Shown: positions 6,852-15,123, counted from the first letter of the stretch. The stretch: DNA of 28,277 bases from Firmicutes bacterium ZCTH02-B6 (GCA_002159155.1 LZRQ01000029.1:1-28277); one strand, 5' to 3'. The notes: generated from the letters alone by a model not told the origin. Made by a program: numbers and translations.

Positions 6852-8111
6852 GTGAAGGCAGCGCCTCACGCTACAGCCGACCCGCCCCAACAGCTCGCCG
6901 CTCCCCGGCTAGGGCGGGACTTCGCCCTGGTGTTTACCGGGCAGGCCGTGTCCATGCAGGGCGACGGGCTGGCCAGCCTCGCCCTATTGTGGTGGATCGC
7001 CGAACAGACCGGCTCCGTCGCCCTCGCGACCACCTTATCCATGCTCAGCATGTTGCCTGTCATCTTCCTGGGCCCCGTCGCCGGCGTCGTGATCGACCGC
7101 TACAGCCGCCGGCAGATGATGATGATCGCGGACATCCTGCGGGCCGTCTTTTCAGGCATCGTCGCGTGGGGGATCATCACCGGCAACCTGCAAATGTGGT
7201 TATTGATGGTCGCCAGCGTGGTCATGGGCATCTGCCGTGTGTTTCACCGGCCGGCCCTGCAAGCCGCCATCGCTCAGATCGTGCCGGAGCAGAGCCTCAA
7301 CCGGGCCAATTCCCTGTTCCAACTGGCCGAGTCGGGGGCCAATATGATCGCCCCGGCCTTGGCGGGCGTGCTGGTGGCGTGGCTAGGTTCAGGCGCCGTC
7401 ATGACCATCAGCGCGGCCACCTGCGCCTTTGCGGCTGTGACCCTTCTCTTGGCAGTCATCCCGCCCGTGCCCCAAGGGAGTGCGGCGTCCGCCGGTCGGG
7501 GGACCAACGGCTTCTTCCAAGAGCTGGGCGCCGGCCTCAGCTACCTGTGGTCCGGACAGCGAATGCTCTTTTTCATGCTGTGCACCTTCGCCCTGGTCAA
7601 TTTCGCGCTGTCGCCCATTGGGCCTCTACTGCCCTTTGTGGCCCAACAGCGGATGGGCGTGGACGCGTCGGGAACTGGGCTACTGATGAGCGGCTTGTCG
7701 GCCGGCATGTTGGGCGGCGCGTTGATCTTATCGGCGGTCGGCTCGCGGGTGCCCCGCGGTGTCGGAGTGATTTGGGGCATTGCCGTCACAGGGCTCGGGC
7801 TCGCCGTCGTCAGCCAGATGCGGCATCTTGCGCCTGCCCTGGCCGCCTTGGTCTTGGCCGGAGCGGCGGTGTCACTGGCCAACGTATGCTCCGCGGGACT
7901 GTTCCAAACGCACGTCCCCAAAGAGATGCAGGGGCGCGTCTTCGCCGTGCGCGGCTCCATCGCTCTGGCCGCCAGCCCCTTGTCTCTAGGACTCGTCGGG
8001 GCTCTCTCCACGGCGGTCGCTCCCCACATTATCCTGCTGGTGGGCGGCATTATCGTCGCCATCGGCGGGTTCCTGGGGTACGCGGTCCCTGGCCTGCGGA
8101 TGGCCAAATAG
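6852..8111 (+). CDS. MFS transporter (MFS_3/EntS-like exporter)
   Basis: A 419-residue major facilitator with about 12 hydrophobic segments. The N-terminus LGRDFALVFTGQAVSMQGDGLASLALLWWIAEQTGS is the typical start of the MFS_3 group (enterobactin or macrolide exporter-like). The loop 2-3 motif reads GPVAGVVIDRYSRRQMMMIAD, and VMGICRVFHRPALQAAIAQIVP with NRANSLFQLAES marks the conserved fifth segment. The GTG at 6852 has an SD (AAGGAGAG). The substrate is unknown; the association with an ArsR-type regulator suggests export of a small toxic molecule that the regulator senses. A perfect 17-bp terminator stem follows. Confidence 0.92.
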   Translation: MKAAPHATADPPQQLAAPRLGRDFALVFTGQAVSMQGDGLASLALLWWIAEQTGSVALATTLSMLSMLPVIFLGPVAGVVIDRYSRRQMMMIADILRAVFSGIVAWGIITGNLQMWLLMVASVVMGICRVFHRPALQAAIAQIVPEQSLNRANSLFQLAESGANMIAPALAGVLVAWLGSGAVMTISAATCAFAAVTLLLAVIPPVPQGSAASAGRGTNGFFQELGAGLSYLWSGQRMLFFMLCTFALVNFALSPIGPLLPFVAQQRMGVDASGTGLLMSGLSAGMLGGALILSAVGSRVPRGVGVIWGIAVTGLGLAVVSQMRHLAPALAALVLAGAAVSLANVCSAGLFQTHVPKEMQGRVFAVRGSIALAASPLSLGLVGALSTAVAPHIILLVGGIIVAIGGFLGYAVPGLRMAK

Positions 8112-8167
8112 CGGTGCCAAAGAGCTTTTGCGTGAACTGGCCGCGAACGGAATGACCTGACATGAAA

Positions 8168-8207
8168 CCGGGGCGTCGGGGCGGTGACCGCCGCCCCGAC
8201 GCCCCGG
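8168..8207. terminator. Bidirectional terminator between MFS gene and glpK
   Basis: CCGGGGCGTCGGGGCGG at 8168-8184 is perfectly complementary to 8191-8207, with loop TGACCG. The 17-bp GC stem lies between two convergent genes, 56 nt after the MFS stop and 16 nt after the glpK stop. There is no T run on the plus strand and only TTT on the minus strand. Confidence 0.8.
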
Positions 8208-8223
8208 AACACCGTCAAGCCGG

Positions 8224-9735
8224 TTAGGACTCGCCCTCCGAGGCCGCCCAGCCACGGCAACGCTCCACGGCCCGGCGCCAACCTGCCAGCAGGGTTTCCC
8301 GCCGGGCGGCGTCCATGGTCGGCTCAAACCGCTCGTCCAAGTGCCATTGACTGCGGATTTCGTCCAGCCCCTCCCACACGCCGGCAGCCAGTCCCGCCAG
8401 GTAAGCCGCCCCAAGAGCCGTCGTCTCCGTCACCGCAGGCCGCTCCACCGGCACGTTCAAGGCGTCGGCCTGGAACTGCATCAGGAAGTTGTTGACGGCA
8501 GCCCCGCCGTCCACCCGCAGGGCGCGCAGCGGCACACCCGCGTCCTGCTCCATGGCCCGCATCACATCAACGGTCTGATACGCGATGGCCTCCAGGGCCG
8601 CCCGCACCACGTGGGCACGGGTCGTGCCCCGGGTAATTCCCACCAGGATACCCCGGGCGTACGGGTCCCAGTATGGGGCGCCAAGGCCCGCAAAGGCGGG
8701 CACCAGGTACACCCCGCCTGTGTCCGCAACGGACGACGCCAGTGCCTGCGTTTCTGCGGCGTTGGCGATGATTCCGAGCCCGTCCCGCAGCCACTGGACC
8801 GCCGCTCCCGTCACAAACACGCTACCTTCCAGAGCGTAGCTCACCTTGCCGCCCACACCCCACGCCACCGTCGTCAAGAGCCCGTGTTTGGACATGACCG
8901 GCTTCCCACCGGTATTCATCAGGAGGAAGCTGCCCGTGCCGTAAGTGTTCTTGGCCATGCCGGCGTCGAAACACGTCTGGCCGAACAGCGCCGCCTGCTG
9001 GTCCCCTGCGATGCCGGCGATGGGGATAGGGGCGCCGAGGATGGCGGGATCGGTTTCACCGTAAACGTGGCTGGACGGCAGCACCTGGGGCAGCATGCCG
9101 GCAGGGATGCGGCCAAACAGCGCGAGGAGCTCGTCGTCCCAGGCCAGCGTGTGAATGTTGAGGAGCATAGTCCGGGAGGCGTTGCTATAGTCCGTGACGT
9201 GGACCCGCCCGCCCGTCAGCCGGTAGACGAGCCAGGAGTCGATGGTGCCCAAGGCGATCTCGCCCCGTTCGGCCCGGGACCGCAAGCCGTTCACGTTGTC
9301 CAGGAGCCAGGCGATCTTGGTGGCGCTAAAGTACGGATCGAGCACGAGGCCGGTCTTTTCCCGCACGACGGCCTCCGCTCCCTGCGCCTTGAGGGCGTCG
9401 CACATCCCCGCCGTACGGCGGTCCTGCCAAACGATGGCCGGGGCGACGGGCTTGCCCGTCATCCGGTCCCACAGCACCGTCGTCTCCCGCTGGTTGGTGA
9501 TGCCGATCGCGGCCACGTCGTGAGGCGCAACCCCGGCCTTCTCAAGTACCTGCTGCGCCGTAGCCAGCTGCGTGGACCAGATCTCCTCGGCGTCGTGCTC
9601 CACCCACCCCGGCTGCGGGTAGTGCTGGCGGAACTCCTGCTGCGCGACGGCCACAACCTGGCCCCGGCGGTCAAACAAGATGGCTCGTGAGCTCGTGGTG
9701 CCTTGGTCGAGGGCGAGTACCCAGCGTTTGCTCAT
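8224..9735 (-). CDS. glpK: Glycerol kinase
   Basis: A 503-residue FGGY kinase of normal length that phosphorylates glycerol to sn-glycerol-3-phosphate in the cytoplasm. The N-terminal phosphate-binding loop is ALDQGTTSSRAILFD, followed by GITNQRETTVLWDR, the substrate region IVWQDRRT, GTIDSWLVYRLTGG, and the C-terminal adenosine motifs VDGGAAVNNFLMQFQAD and ETTALGAAYLAG. In PTS-regulated Gram-positive glycerol kinases an activation-loop histidine precedes the PIAGxAGDQQAALFGQ motif; here that place reads TDPAILGAPIPI without histidine, so HPr-dependent activation is doubtful. The ATG at 9735 has a GGGAGG SD. It is the last gene of the ugpAEBQ-glpK series, 98 nt after ugpQ. Confidence 0.97.
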   Translation of the reverse strand: MSKRWVLALDQGTTSSRAILFDRRGQVVAVAQQEFRQHYPQPGWVEHDAEEIWSTQLATAQQVLEKAGVAPHDVAAIGITNQRETTVLWDRMTGKPVAPAIVWQDRRTAGMCDALKAQGAEAVVREKTGLVLDPYFSATKIAWLLDNVNGLRSRAERGEIALGTIDSWLVYRLTGGRVHVTDYSNASRTMLLNIHTLAWDDELLALFGRIPAGMLPQVLPSSHVYGETDPAILGAPIPIAGIAGDQQAALFGQTCFDAGMAKNTYGTGSFLLMNTGGKPVMSKHGLLTTVAWGVGGKVSYALEGSVFVTGAAVQWLRDGLGIIANAAETQALASSVADTGGVYLVPAFAGLGAPYWDPYARGILVGITRGTTRAHVVRAALEAIAYQTVDVMRAMEQDAGVPLRALRVDGGAAVNNFLMQFQADALNVPVERPAVTETTALGAAYLAGLAAGVWEGLDEIRSQWHLDERFEPTMDAARRETLLAGWRRAVERCRGWAASEGES

Positions 9736-9833
9736 TTCTTGCAGCCTCCCTGTTGCAGCCTCGCTGTTGGGCCCCGCTGTCGAAGCCTCCCCCGTGTGGC
9801 GTCTCACGCTCCTGCCGCTCGACGCCTGTCACC

Positions 9834-10553
9834 TTAATCCGGCCGGCCTGCCAGCCACTCCCGCAGGCGCGCCGGATCGTCGGTGATGATGCCGTCGACG
9901 CCGACCGCGACCAACCTCTCCCACGCCCACGGGTCGTTGGCCGTCCAGACGTTTACGGTGCGCCCGGCGGCTCGCGCTTTTTGCATAAACGCCTCATCGA
10001 CCACGCCCCAATTGGGATGTAGGACGTTCCCCGGCATGTCCGCAAACGAAACCGGGTAATGGCCAAAAAGGGAGGCGACGGCCACGCGGGGCTCGAGCGC
10101 CTGGACCTTCTGCAGGCTGTCGTGGTCGAATGAGGAGACGATAAGGCGTTCCAACGGAAACCCGGTGCGTTGCACGGCTTCAAGCAGCTTTTCTTCGATG
10201 CCCGGATACCGGTACGGCAAATTCTTGATCTCCGCGTTCACGATGGCCCGGTCCCGAGCGAGATCCAGGACCTCTTCCAACGTCGGGATGCGCTCCCCGA
10301 CAAAACGGGCGTCAAACCAGCTGCCCGCATCGAGCTGCCGCAATTCGGCCAAGGTGTGGTCCTTGACCCACCCGTCCTTACCGGCGGTGCGCTTGAGGGT
10401 TTGATCGTGGATCACCACCAGGTGGCCGTCCTTGGTCATCTGGAAATCCAGCTCGATGCCGTCGGCGCCGGCCTCGAGCGCGGTGACAAAGCTCGCCATC
10501 GTATTTTCCGGTGCGACGGCCGCCGCGCCCCGGTGACCGAATACGTAGGGCAT
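9834..10553 (-). CDS. ugpQ: Glycerophosphodiester phosphodiesterase
   Basis: A 239-residue GDPD-family enzyme that splits glycerophosphodiesters such as glycerophosphocholine into an alcohol and glycerol-3-phosphate. The N-terminus FGHRGAAAVAPENT holds the first catalytic His-Arg-Gly and the conserved PENT; GADGIELDFQMTKDG gives the metal-binding Glu and Asp, and LVVIHDQTLKRT the second catalytic histidine. The C-terminus VNVWTANDPW and GVDGIITDDPARL are the usual closing TIM-barrel strands. There is no signal peptide, so it acts in the cytoplasm on imported diesters. It sits between the binding-protein gene ugpB and glpK, which supports the ugpQ name. The ATG at 10553 follows AAGGAGGCGGGAGAGGG. 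Confidence 0.95.
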   Translation of the reverse strand: MPYVFGHRGAAAVAPENTMASFVTALEAGADGIELDFQMTKDGHLVVIHDQTLKRTAGKDGWVKDHTLAELRQLDAGSWFDARFVGERIPTLEEVLDLARDRAIVNAEIKNLPYRYPGIEEKLLEAVQRTGFPLERLIVSSFDHDSLQKVQALEPRVAVASLFGHYPVSFADMPGNVLHPNWGVVDEAFMQKARAAGRTVNVWTANDPWAWERLVAVGVDGIITDDPARLREWLAGRPD

Positions 10554-10580
10554 AGTCCCTCTCCCGCCTCCTTACAGTCA

Positions 10581-10607
10581 GAGGGCGGCGGGAAACCCGC
10601 CGCCCTC
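10581..10607 (-). terminator. Intercistronic stem-loop between ugpB and ugpQ
   Basis: GAGGGCGGCGGG (10581-10592) pairs perfectly with 10596-10607 across an AAA loop, a 12-bp GC stem. It lies 21 nt after the ugpB stop and has no T run. It is therefore more likely a 3'-end stabiliser or partial attenuator, keeping binding-protein mRNA more abundant than the downstream ugpQ-glpK message, than a full terminator. Confidence 0.55.
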
Positions 10608-10627
10608 ACCCGCACTAAACGTGCGTT

Positions 10628-11944
10628 TTACTGCAAGCCCATCTGGATGTTGTAGCGCCGGATGGCCGCGGTCACTTCCGCCGCTGCCTCGTCCAGGGCC
10701 TCCTTAGGCGTCATGTAGCCCAGAAGCACGTACTCCATGGCTTCCTCGATGGCCTTGCGGGCCTCGGGAAAGACGCCGATGACGGCGCCCTGGGTGGCGT
10801 AGGTCTGGCGGCTGGCCTCCAGCTGGTCGATGGCCACCCGGAACTGCGGGTACTGCTGATGCAGCGCCTTCACTTCCGGCAGGTCCAGGGCCCGGCGGTC
10901 CACCGGGAAGTAGCCGGTATTGATGTGCCAGTAGGCGGTGGACTCAGGCGACACCAGGTGCTTGAGGAAGTACCAGGCGGCCTCTTCCTCCTCCTCGGAG
11001 AAGCCGGCGGTCATCCAGATGGAACCGCCGCCGATGACGACGCCGCCCCACTCCACATCGTCGGGAGCAGGCAGGAACGCCGCACCCAGCTCAAAGCGGT
11101 CGCCGATGTCCGCGAAGGTGCTGGCAAAGCCGCCCGTGGAGCCGATGCGCATACCGACCTGGCCCGACACGAAGGCAGCCCGCAGCGCGTCGCCGTCGCG
11201 CCCGGTATCCAGGTAGCTGCCGTCATCCAGCATGTCCTTGAAGAGCTGCAGGATGGCCACGCCGCGCGGATTGTTGAAGGTCGCGGCGGTGGCCGGCGCC
11301 AGGCGGCCGTTGCCGTTGTTTACAAACTCCGCGTCGGCCACGGCCAACAACTGCTCAAAGTACCAGCCGTAGACGTAGTTGCCGAAGCCGTACTTGCCGT
11401 TGCCGCTCATGCGGCGGGCGTATTCGCGGAACTCGGAGTAGGTGCGCGGCGGCCGCTCGGGATCAAGGCCAGCCTCACGGAACATGTCCTTATTGTAGTA
11501 CAGAATGGCGTTGGACGAGTTGAAAGGCATGGAGTGGAGCTGGCCGTCGATGGTGTAGTAGCTGAGCAGGTTCGGGACCAGGTGCTCCAGGACCTGCGGC
11601 TCCCGGTCGATGAACTTCTGCAGCGGCACCGTCGCCTTGAGGTCGATCATGCGGCGGGTCCCGATCTCATACACGTGCACCAGGTGCGGGGGATCGCCGG
11701 CCTGCAGTGCCAGGACGTACTTGTTGAGCAGGTCGTCGTAGCTGCCCTGGTAGATGGCCTCCACCTCGACGATATCCTGGGACGCGTTGAACTCGTCGAT
11801 AAAGGCGGTCAAGATGTCGCGGCCGATGGCGCCGCCCAGAGCGTGCCAAAACTCGATCTTCACCTTGGCCATGGCGGCGCCCGAAAGCGCGAGCGTGAGC
11901 ACCAGCACCAACAAAGCCAATGAGGTCAGGCGTCGCTTCTGCAT
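10628..11944 (-). CDS. ugpB: ABC transporter substrate-binding protein (glycerol-3-phosphate/sugar type)
   Basis: A 438-residue extracellular solute-binding protein of family 1. The first 26 residues form a signal peptide ending AMA before KVKIEFWHALGG. There is no lipobox cysteine. The FWHALGGAIGRDILTAFIDEFNASQ start, GSYDDLLNKYVLALQAGDPP and the GQLHSMPFNSSNAILYYNKDMF segment closely follow UgpB. It captures glycerol-3-phosphate or glycerophosphodiesters for the UgpA/UgpE permease. The ATG at 11944 is chosen because GGAGG lies 7 nt upstream and the signal peptide starts right there. The frame is open to 12106, but that extension is unlikely. The ugp assignment rests largely on the ugpQ and glpK neighbours; a sugar substrate is possible. 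Confidence 0.9.
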   Translation of the reverse strand: MQKRRLTSLALLVLVLTLALSGAAMAKVKIEFWHALGGAIGRDILTAFIDEFNASQDIVEVEAIYQGSYDDLLNKYVLALQAGDPPHLVHVYEIGTRRMIDLKATVPLQKFIDREPQVLEHLVPNLLSYYTIDGQLHSMPFNSSNAILYYNKDMFREAGLDPERPPRTYSEFREYARRMSGNGKYGFGNYVYGWYFEQLLAVADAEFVNNGNGRLAPATAATFNNPRGVAILQLFKDMLDDGSYLDTGRDGDALRAAFVSGQVGMRIGSTGGFASTFADIGDRFELGAAFLPAPDDVEWGGVVIGGGSIWMTAGFSEEEEEAAWYFLKHLVSPESTAYWHINTGYFPVDRRALDLPEVKALHQQYPQFRVAIDQLEASRQTYATQGAVIGVFPEARKAIEEAMEYVLLGYMTPKEALDEAAAEVTAAIRRYNIQMGLQ

Positions 11945-12102
11945 GCATACCCCTCCAGCAATCGGTCTCATTGTCCAAATATCCCCGCTTCTGCGGACAC
12001 CGCTTAACTCGCCGTCCGTCTCTTGGGCGCTCACCCCCTTCAAGGCACAAGCCCGCCCGTGCGGCCCGTGCCCCGGAAACCGCCCCGCTCGGAGCGGCGC
12101 CG

Positions 12103-12936
12103 TCAACCTTTCAAGGCGCCACCCACAATACCGCGGATCAGCTGCTTCTGGAACAAGAGGAACACGACGATAGCCGGCACCGTGACAATCGTCACACCAG
12201 CCATGATCGAGTGCCAGGCGTCGCCCTCGCTGTCGCGCAGCATGGCGATACCGATCTGCACCGTGCGCATGGCCGTCCGGTTCGTCACGATGAGCGGCCA
12301 GAAATACTGGTTCCAGGTGGACAAGAACGTGTACACGCCCAAGGTCCCCAAGGCCGGCCGGCTCAGCGGCAGCAAGATGGTGAGCAAATAGCGCAGGCGG
12401 CTGGCACCGTCGATGGTTGCGGCTTCATAGAGCTCCTTGGGCACCTGCATGAAGAACTGCCGCAAGAGGAAGATGCCAAACCCCGTGGCCATGAAGGGCA
12501 CGCTCAAACCCCAGAACGTGTCGACCCAGCCGAGCCGGTGGATGGTGAGGTAGTTGGGAATGATGGTCACTTCCCCCGACACCATCATGGTGGCCAGCAT
12601 CAGGCCGAAGATCAGGTTTCGCCCGGGGAAGTTGATGTAGACGATGGCGTAGGCGGCCAGCGACGAAGTGATCAGCACGCCCAGGGTCGTCATCGTGCTT
12701 TGCACGACGCTATTCCACAGAAACCGCCCCAGCGGCACCAGTTGGAATACCCGCGGGTAATTCTCCCAGGTGACCGGATCAGGAACCCACTGATACGGCT
12801 GCACGAACACCTGCGACGGCGTCTTGAGGCTGGTGCTGAAGGCGATGTAGAGCGGAAAGAGGATGATGGCGGCTGTCAGCGTCAGCCCCAGGTACACGCC
12901 GAGTCTTTGCCAAAACTTCCGCTTGGGAGCGCTCAT
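12103..12936 (-). CDS. ugpE: ABC transporter permease, MalG/UgpE type
   Basis: A 277-residue inner-membrane permease with six hydrophobic segments: about residues 12-35, 75-95, 108-130, 140-160, 190-215 and 245-265. The cytoplasmic EAA loop reads ELYEAATIDGASRLRYLLTILLPLSRPAL, the docking site for the ATPase. The N-terminal FPLYIAFSTSLKTPSQVF is typical of MalG/UgpE. It pairs with UgpA to form the import channel. Its ATG overlaps the ugpA stop by 4 nt (ATGA). After its stop, 158 nt without a gene precede ugpB. Confidence 0.94.
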   Translation of the reverse strand: MSAPKRKFWQRLGVYLGLTLTAAIILFPLYIAFSTSLKTPSQVFVQPYQWVPDPVTWENYPRVFQLVPLGRFLWNSVVQSTMTTLGVLITSSLAAYAIVYINFPGRNLIFGLMLATMMVSGEVTIIPNYLTIHRLGWVDTFWGLSVPFMATGFGIFLLRQFFMQVPKELYEAATIDGASRLRYLLTILLPLSRPALGTLGVYTFLSTWNQYFWPLIVTNRTAMRTVQIGIAMLRDSEGDAWHSIMAGVTIVTVPAIVVFLLFQKQLIRGIVGGALKG

Positions 12937-13871
12937 TGATAGTGCACGCGCCTTTCACCGATACGGAATTGGATAAGCGTCAGCGCGATCAGGATGAGGA
13001 ACAGCGTCACCGCCTGCGCGCTGGCGAAACCGTAGCGGAAATTAATGAAGGCATCGCGGTAGATGGAGTACACTAAGACGCTGGTAGACCGCAACGGCCC
13101 GCCCTGCGTCATGATGTGCACCTGCGTAAAGGACCGGAAGGCGTCCATCGTCCCGACGACCATGAGGAAGAAGACCGTCGGCGAGATGAGCGGCAGCGTC
13201 ACCGAGCGGAACAAGGTCCATCCACGAGCGCCGTCGATACGGGCAGCCTCATAGAGCTCATCCGGCACGCCCTGCAAGGCGGCCAGCAGGAACAAGACGT
13301 TGAGTCCTAGATCCTTCCAGACCGTCGTGATGGCGACGGAAATCAAGGCCCACTTCGGATCCTGTAGCCACCGGATAGGATCGAGGCCGACGGTGCGCAG
13401 GATGTCGTTCATGACGCCCACCGTGGGCGAGAACATCCACTGCCAGATGACCGAGGCGATGGCCGTCGAAACCGCGATGGTAGAAATAAAAATCGTCCGG
13501 TAGAAGGTAATGCCCTTAATCTGCATGTTGCCCATGAGGGCCACCGGGATCGCGAGAGCGATGCCGACGGGCACCGTGTAGAGGGTAAACAGCACCGTCA
13601 CCCTAAGGCTTTCCCAAAAGCGCGGCGAGCTCAAAAGCTCCCGGTATTGCTCGAGCCCCATAAACAAGATGGGCCGAGCCATGAAATCCGTTTCAAATAG
13701 GCTCAGATAGATGGAGCGGAACAGCGGGTAAAAAGTGAAGACGCCCAACAGGATCACGGCCGGGGCAAGATAGCCTGAAGCCGCCAGCAAGGACCGCCAT
13801 TGGGATTTACGCTTGCGCTCCCCTTCCACAGGAGGCGCCAACTGTCGAGAGGCGGCGGCTCGGTCACTCAA
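12933..13871 (-). CDS. ugpA: ABC transporter permease, MalF/UgpA type
   Basis: A permease of about 312 residues with six membrane segments: the first is YLAPAVILLGVFTFYPLFRSIYLSLF, and the EAA loop reads ELYEAARIDGARGWTLFRSVTLPLISPTV. It partners UgpE. The start is a choice: a TTG at 13871 lies 8 nt after a good SD (AAGGAG). A GTG at 13880 overlaps that SD, and more upstream readings to 13991 have no SD. The 25 N-terminal residues before the first membrane helix are polar and basic. It is the first gene of the ugp series, preceded by dyad-rich DNA. No ATP-binding subunit gene is found in the cluster, so a shared MsmX/UgpC-like ATPase encoded elsewhere must serve it. Confidence 0.9.
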   Translation of the reverse strand: MSDRAAASRQLAPPVEGERKRKSQWRSLLAASGYLAPAVILLGVFTFYPLFRSIYLSLFETDFMARPILFMGLEQYRELLSSPRFWESLRVTVLFTLYTVPVGIALAIPVALMGNMQIKGITFYRTIFISTIAVSTAIASVIWQWMFSPTVGVMNDILRTVGLDPIRWLQDPKWALISVAITTVWKDLGLNVLFLLAALQGVPDELYEAARIDGARGWTLFRSVTLPLISPTVFFLMVVGTMDAFRSFTQVHIMTQGGPLRSTSVLVYSIYRDAFINFRYGFASAQAVTLFLILIALTLIQFRIGERRVHYQ

Positions 13872-13985
13872 CGCGGTCACTCCTTGAACCAGAAAACAAA
13901 AGCCCCATTCAGACACATCACCCCTAGATCGCGCGTACCGGCAGGCGATGGTTGAATGGGACTTCTCCAGTATCTCCGTCCCGGT

Positions 13986-14028
13986 TCGCAATATAATTGT
14001 ACCCTCGCAACAGGCTATCGCCTTGCGA
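13986..14028. promoter_or_regulatory. Dyad and repeat cluster upstream of ugpA
   Basis: TCGCAA occurs at 13986 and 14005, and its complement TTGCGA at 14023. The last two form an imperfect hairpin with GGC/GCC inside (14005-14028). Between the copies is an AT-rich stretch containing TACAAT and TATATT on the minus strand, possible -10 boxes. I see no good -35. The pattern fits a LacI-type operator area for the ugp operon; this is inference. Confidence 0.35.
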
Positions 14029-14144
14029 GCGCATTAACTAGTACGCTGCCCTCTCCCAAAAGTCCTCCTCGGTCAGGCAGGGAACGGCAAGCGGCAAACC
14101 AGGCACGGCCATGGCCTTCTTGGCAGACGCCTCCAGGGCGGCGC

Positions 14145-14522
14145 TCAGCAGTCGATGTCGCCGCCCCGTTGGCGTATGGAGATGGCCCGCTGGATAAATT
14201 CCCGGATGCGCGTGGCGCTGACGGCCTTGGACTTGGTAAACCGGATGCAGCCTTTGCCCACGTCCAGGCCCGCTAGGAGCGTCCCGTCGGGATCGACTTT
14301 CTGCGCGTCGCCGACATACAGGGCGACGTAGTGCTTCTGGGCATTCAGCGCGAACACACCGCCCCGTTCGTCCCGGTAGCTGAGCATCTTGTACTCGATC
14401 CCCTCCTTGAGATGGGGACCGCATTCCAAGATGATCTCGCGGAGCTCCAGTAACCTCTCCCGCCGCCAGTCGTCTGCGAGGACGGACAGGTATTCCTCGG
14501 GAGTCCGGACATCGTACTGCAT
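14145..14522 (-). CDS. DUF1801 (YdhG-like) domain protein
   Basis: A 125-residue single-domain protein of the DUF1801 family, related to Bacillus YdhG/FrataxinBsu-like proteins. Typical features are TPEEYLSVLADDWRRERLLELREIIL, then KEGIEYKMLSYRDERGGVFALNAQKHYVALYVGD, and a C-terminal GKGCIRFTKSKAVSATRIREFIQRAI. In the family this fold has been linked to iron delivery, but a role here is not shown by the sequence. The ATG at 14522 has an SD (GGAGGAG, 6 nt spacing). Its 5' end sits at the broken 3' end of a cytidine deaminase reading frame, so a deletion may have joined the two. Confidence 0.87.
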   Translation of the reverse strand: MQYDVRTPEEYLSVLADDWRRERLLELREIILECGPHLKEGIEYKMLSYRDERGGVFALNAQKHYVALYVGDAQKVDPDGTLLAGLDVGKGCIRFTKSKAVSATRIREFIQRAISIRQRGGDIDC

Positions 14523-14797
14523 CGACCACTCCTCCAACGCGGCCGTACAGCCGCCAAATAGCCAGGCGGAAGCTCACGCTTGACGACCCGGCTCTCCCCC
14601 GCCGTCACCATGGCGGCCGCTGCGGCGTGCTCGGCGCAAAAGCCCATGGAGCAGGCGGTGTCAATGCACACGCCCACGTACACGTTACCCCGGTCGGTTA
14701 AGATCGCCGCGCCCACGCTGCCCGCCTCTGCTCCGCTTGAGAGCCGCCGGGGATTCACCACGGCCAAGGCACGGCGGTACAGCTCTTCAAACGTCAC
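14523..14797 (-). pseudogene. Cytidine deaminase-like gene, 3' truncated
   Basis: From a GTG at 14797 (SD AGGAGAAGG) the frame encodes TFEELYRRALAVVNPRRLSS, GSVGAAILTDRGNVYVGVCI and SMGFCAEHAAAAAMVTAGE. CAEH (residues 54-57) is the first zinc/catalytic motif of cytidine or blasticidin-S deaminases. Family resemblance stops at about residue 73 (base 14579). The second zinc motif, PCxxC, is missing, so the zinc site cannot form. The frame stays open to 14345 only as an out-of-frame overlap with the DUF1801 gene. The ORF's total of 150 residues is therefore misleading. A deletion that removed the 3' half is the simplest explanation. Confidence 0.72.
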
Positions 14798-15064
14798 AGG
14801 CCTTCTCCTCACTCTCTTTTCGAGGGGCCTCGCAGCCGGCCCTCCGCGCCACTGGTTGGACAACCGGGTCCAATCCTCCTTGGTCGGCTGCCGCGCATCC
14901 GCAACGCAGCCAGTACGTCCGAATCTTCTCCAACGAAAAAGCCGATCCGCCCAACCCGGCTCGGGACTCGCGGGCCGCGCTGTCCCAGCATCACCTCCTG
15001 CCAACGCGGTGCGGCCTCCCGTTGACCTCGGGGCGGCCGCTTTGTCCGTCGATGGACAAGGCAC
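14798..15064. other. Gene-poor stretch between deaminase remnant and PadR gene
   Basis: About 270 bases with no supported gene. All three minus-strand frames are open for long distances because of high GC. A minus-strand ATG at 14991 follows GGAGGTG with almost no spacing, which is poor for initiation, and its 60-residue product resembles nothing I know. The right end holds the promoter of the PadR gene. Confidence 0.5.
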
Positions 15065-15093
15065 TTGACAAACTAGTCATCTGTGATTAGTAT
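15065..15093 (+). promoter_or_regulatory. Sigma-A promoter of the second PadR gene, with overlapping operator
   Basis: TTGACA (15065-15070) and TAGTAT (15088-15093) are separated by 17 bases. The spacer is filled by an inverted repeat, ACTAGTCA (15072-15079) and TGATTAGT (15084-15091), symmetrical at 7 of 8 positions. A dimer bound there would occlude the promoter. Autoregulation by the PadR protein encoded just downstream is the natural reading. Confidence 0.75.
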
Positions 15094-15123
15094 GTGCGTG
15101 ACTACCCGCGAGGGGGCCTACCT

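Noticed and set aside
6842..8155. 437-residue plus-strand ORF in the MFS region
   Set aside because: The other frame (6852-8111) encodes a clear 12-helix transporter; this one is Arg/Pro/Gly-rich noise.
14038..14144. Coding-like tail after DUF1801 ending EEDFWERAAY on the minus strand
   Set aside because: It is the end of a shadow frame; the only ATG gives about 24 residues without a good SD. It could be a gene remnant, but nothing supports it.
14809..14994. 60-residue minus-strand ORF after GGAGGTG
   Set aside because: The SD is too close to the ATG and the product resembles no family.
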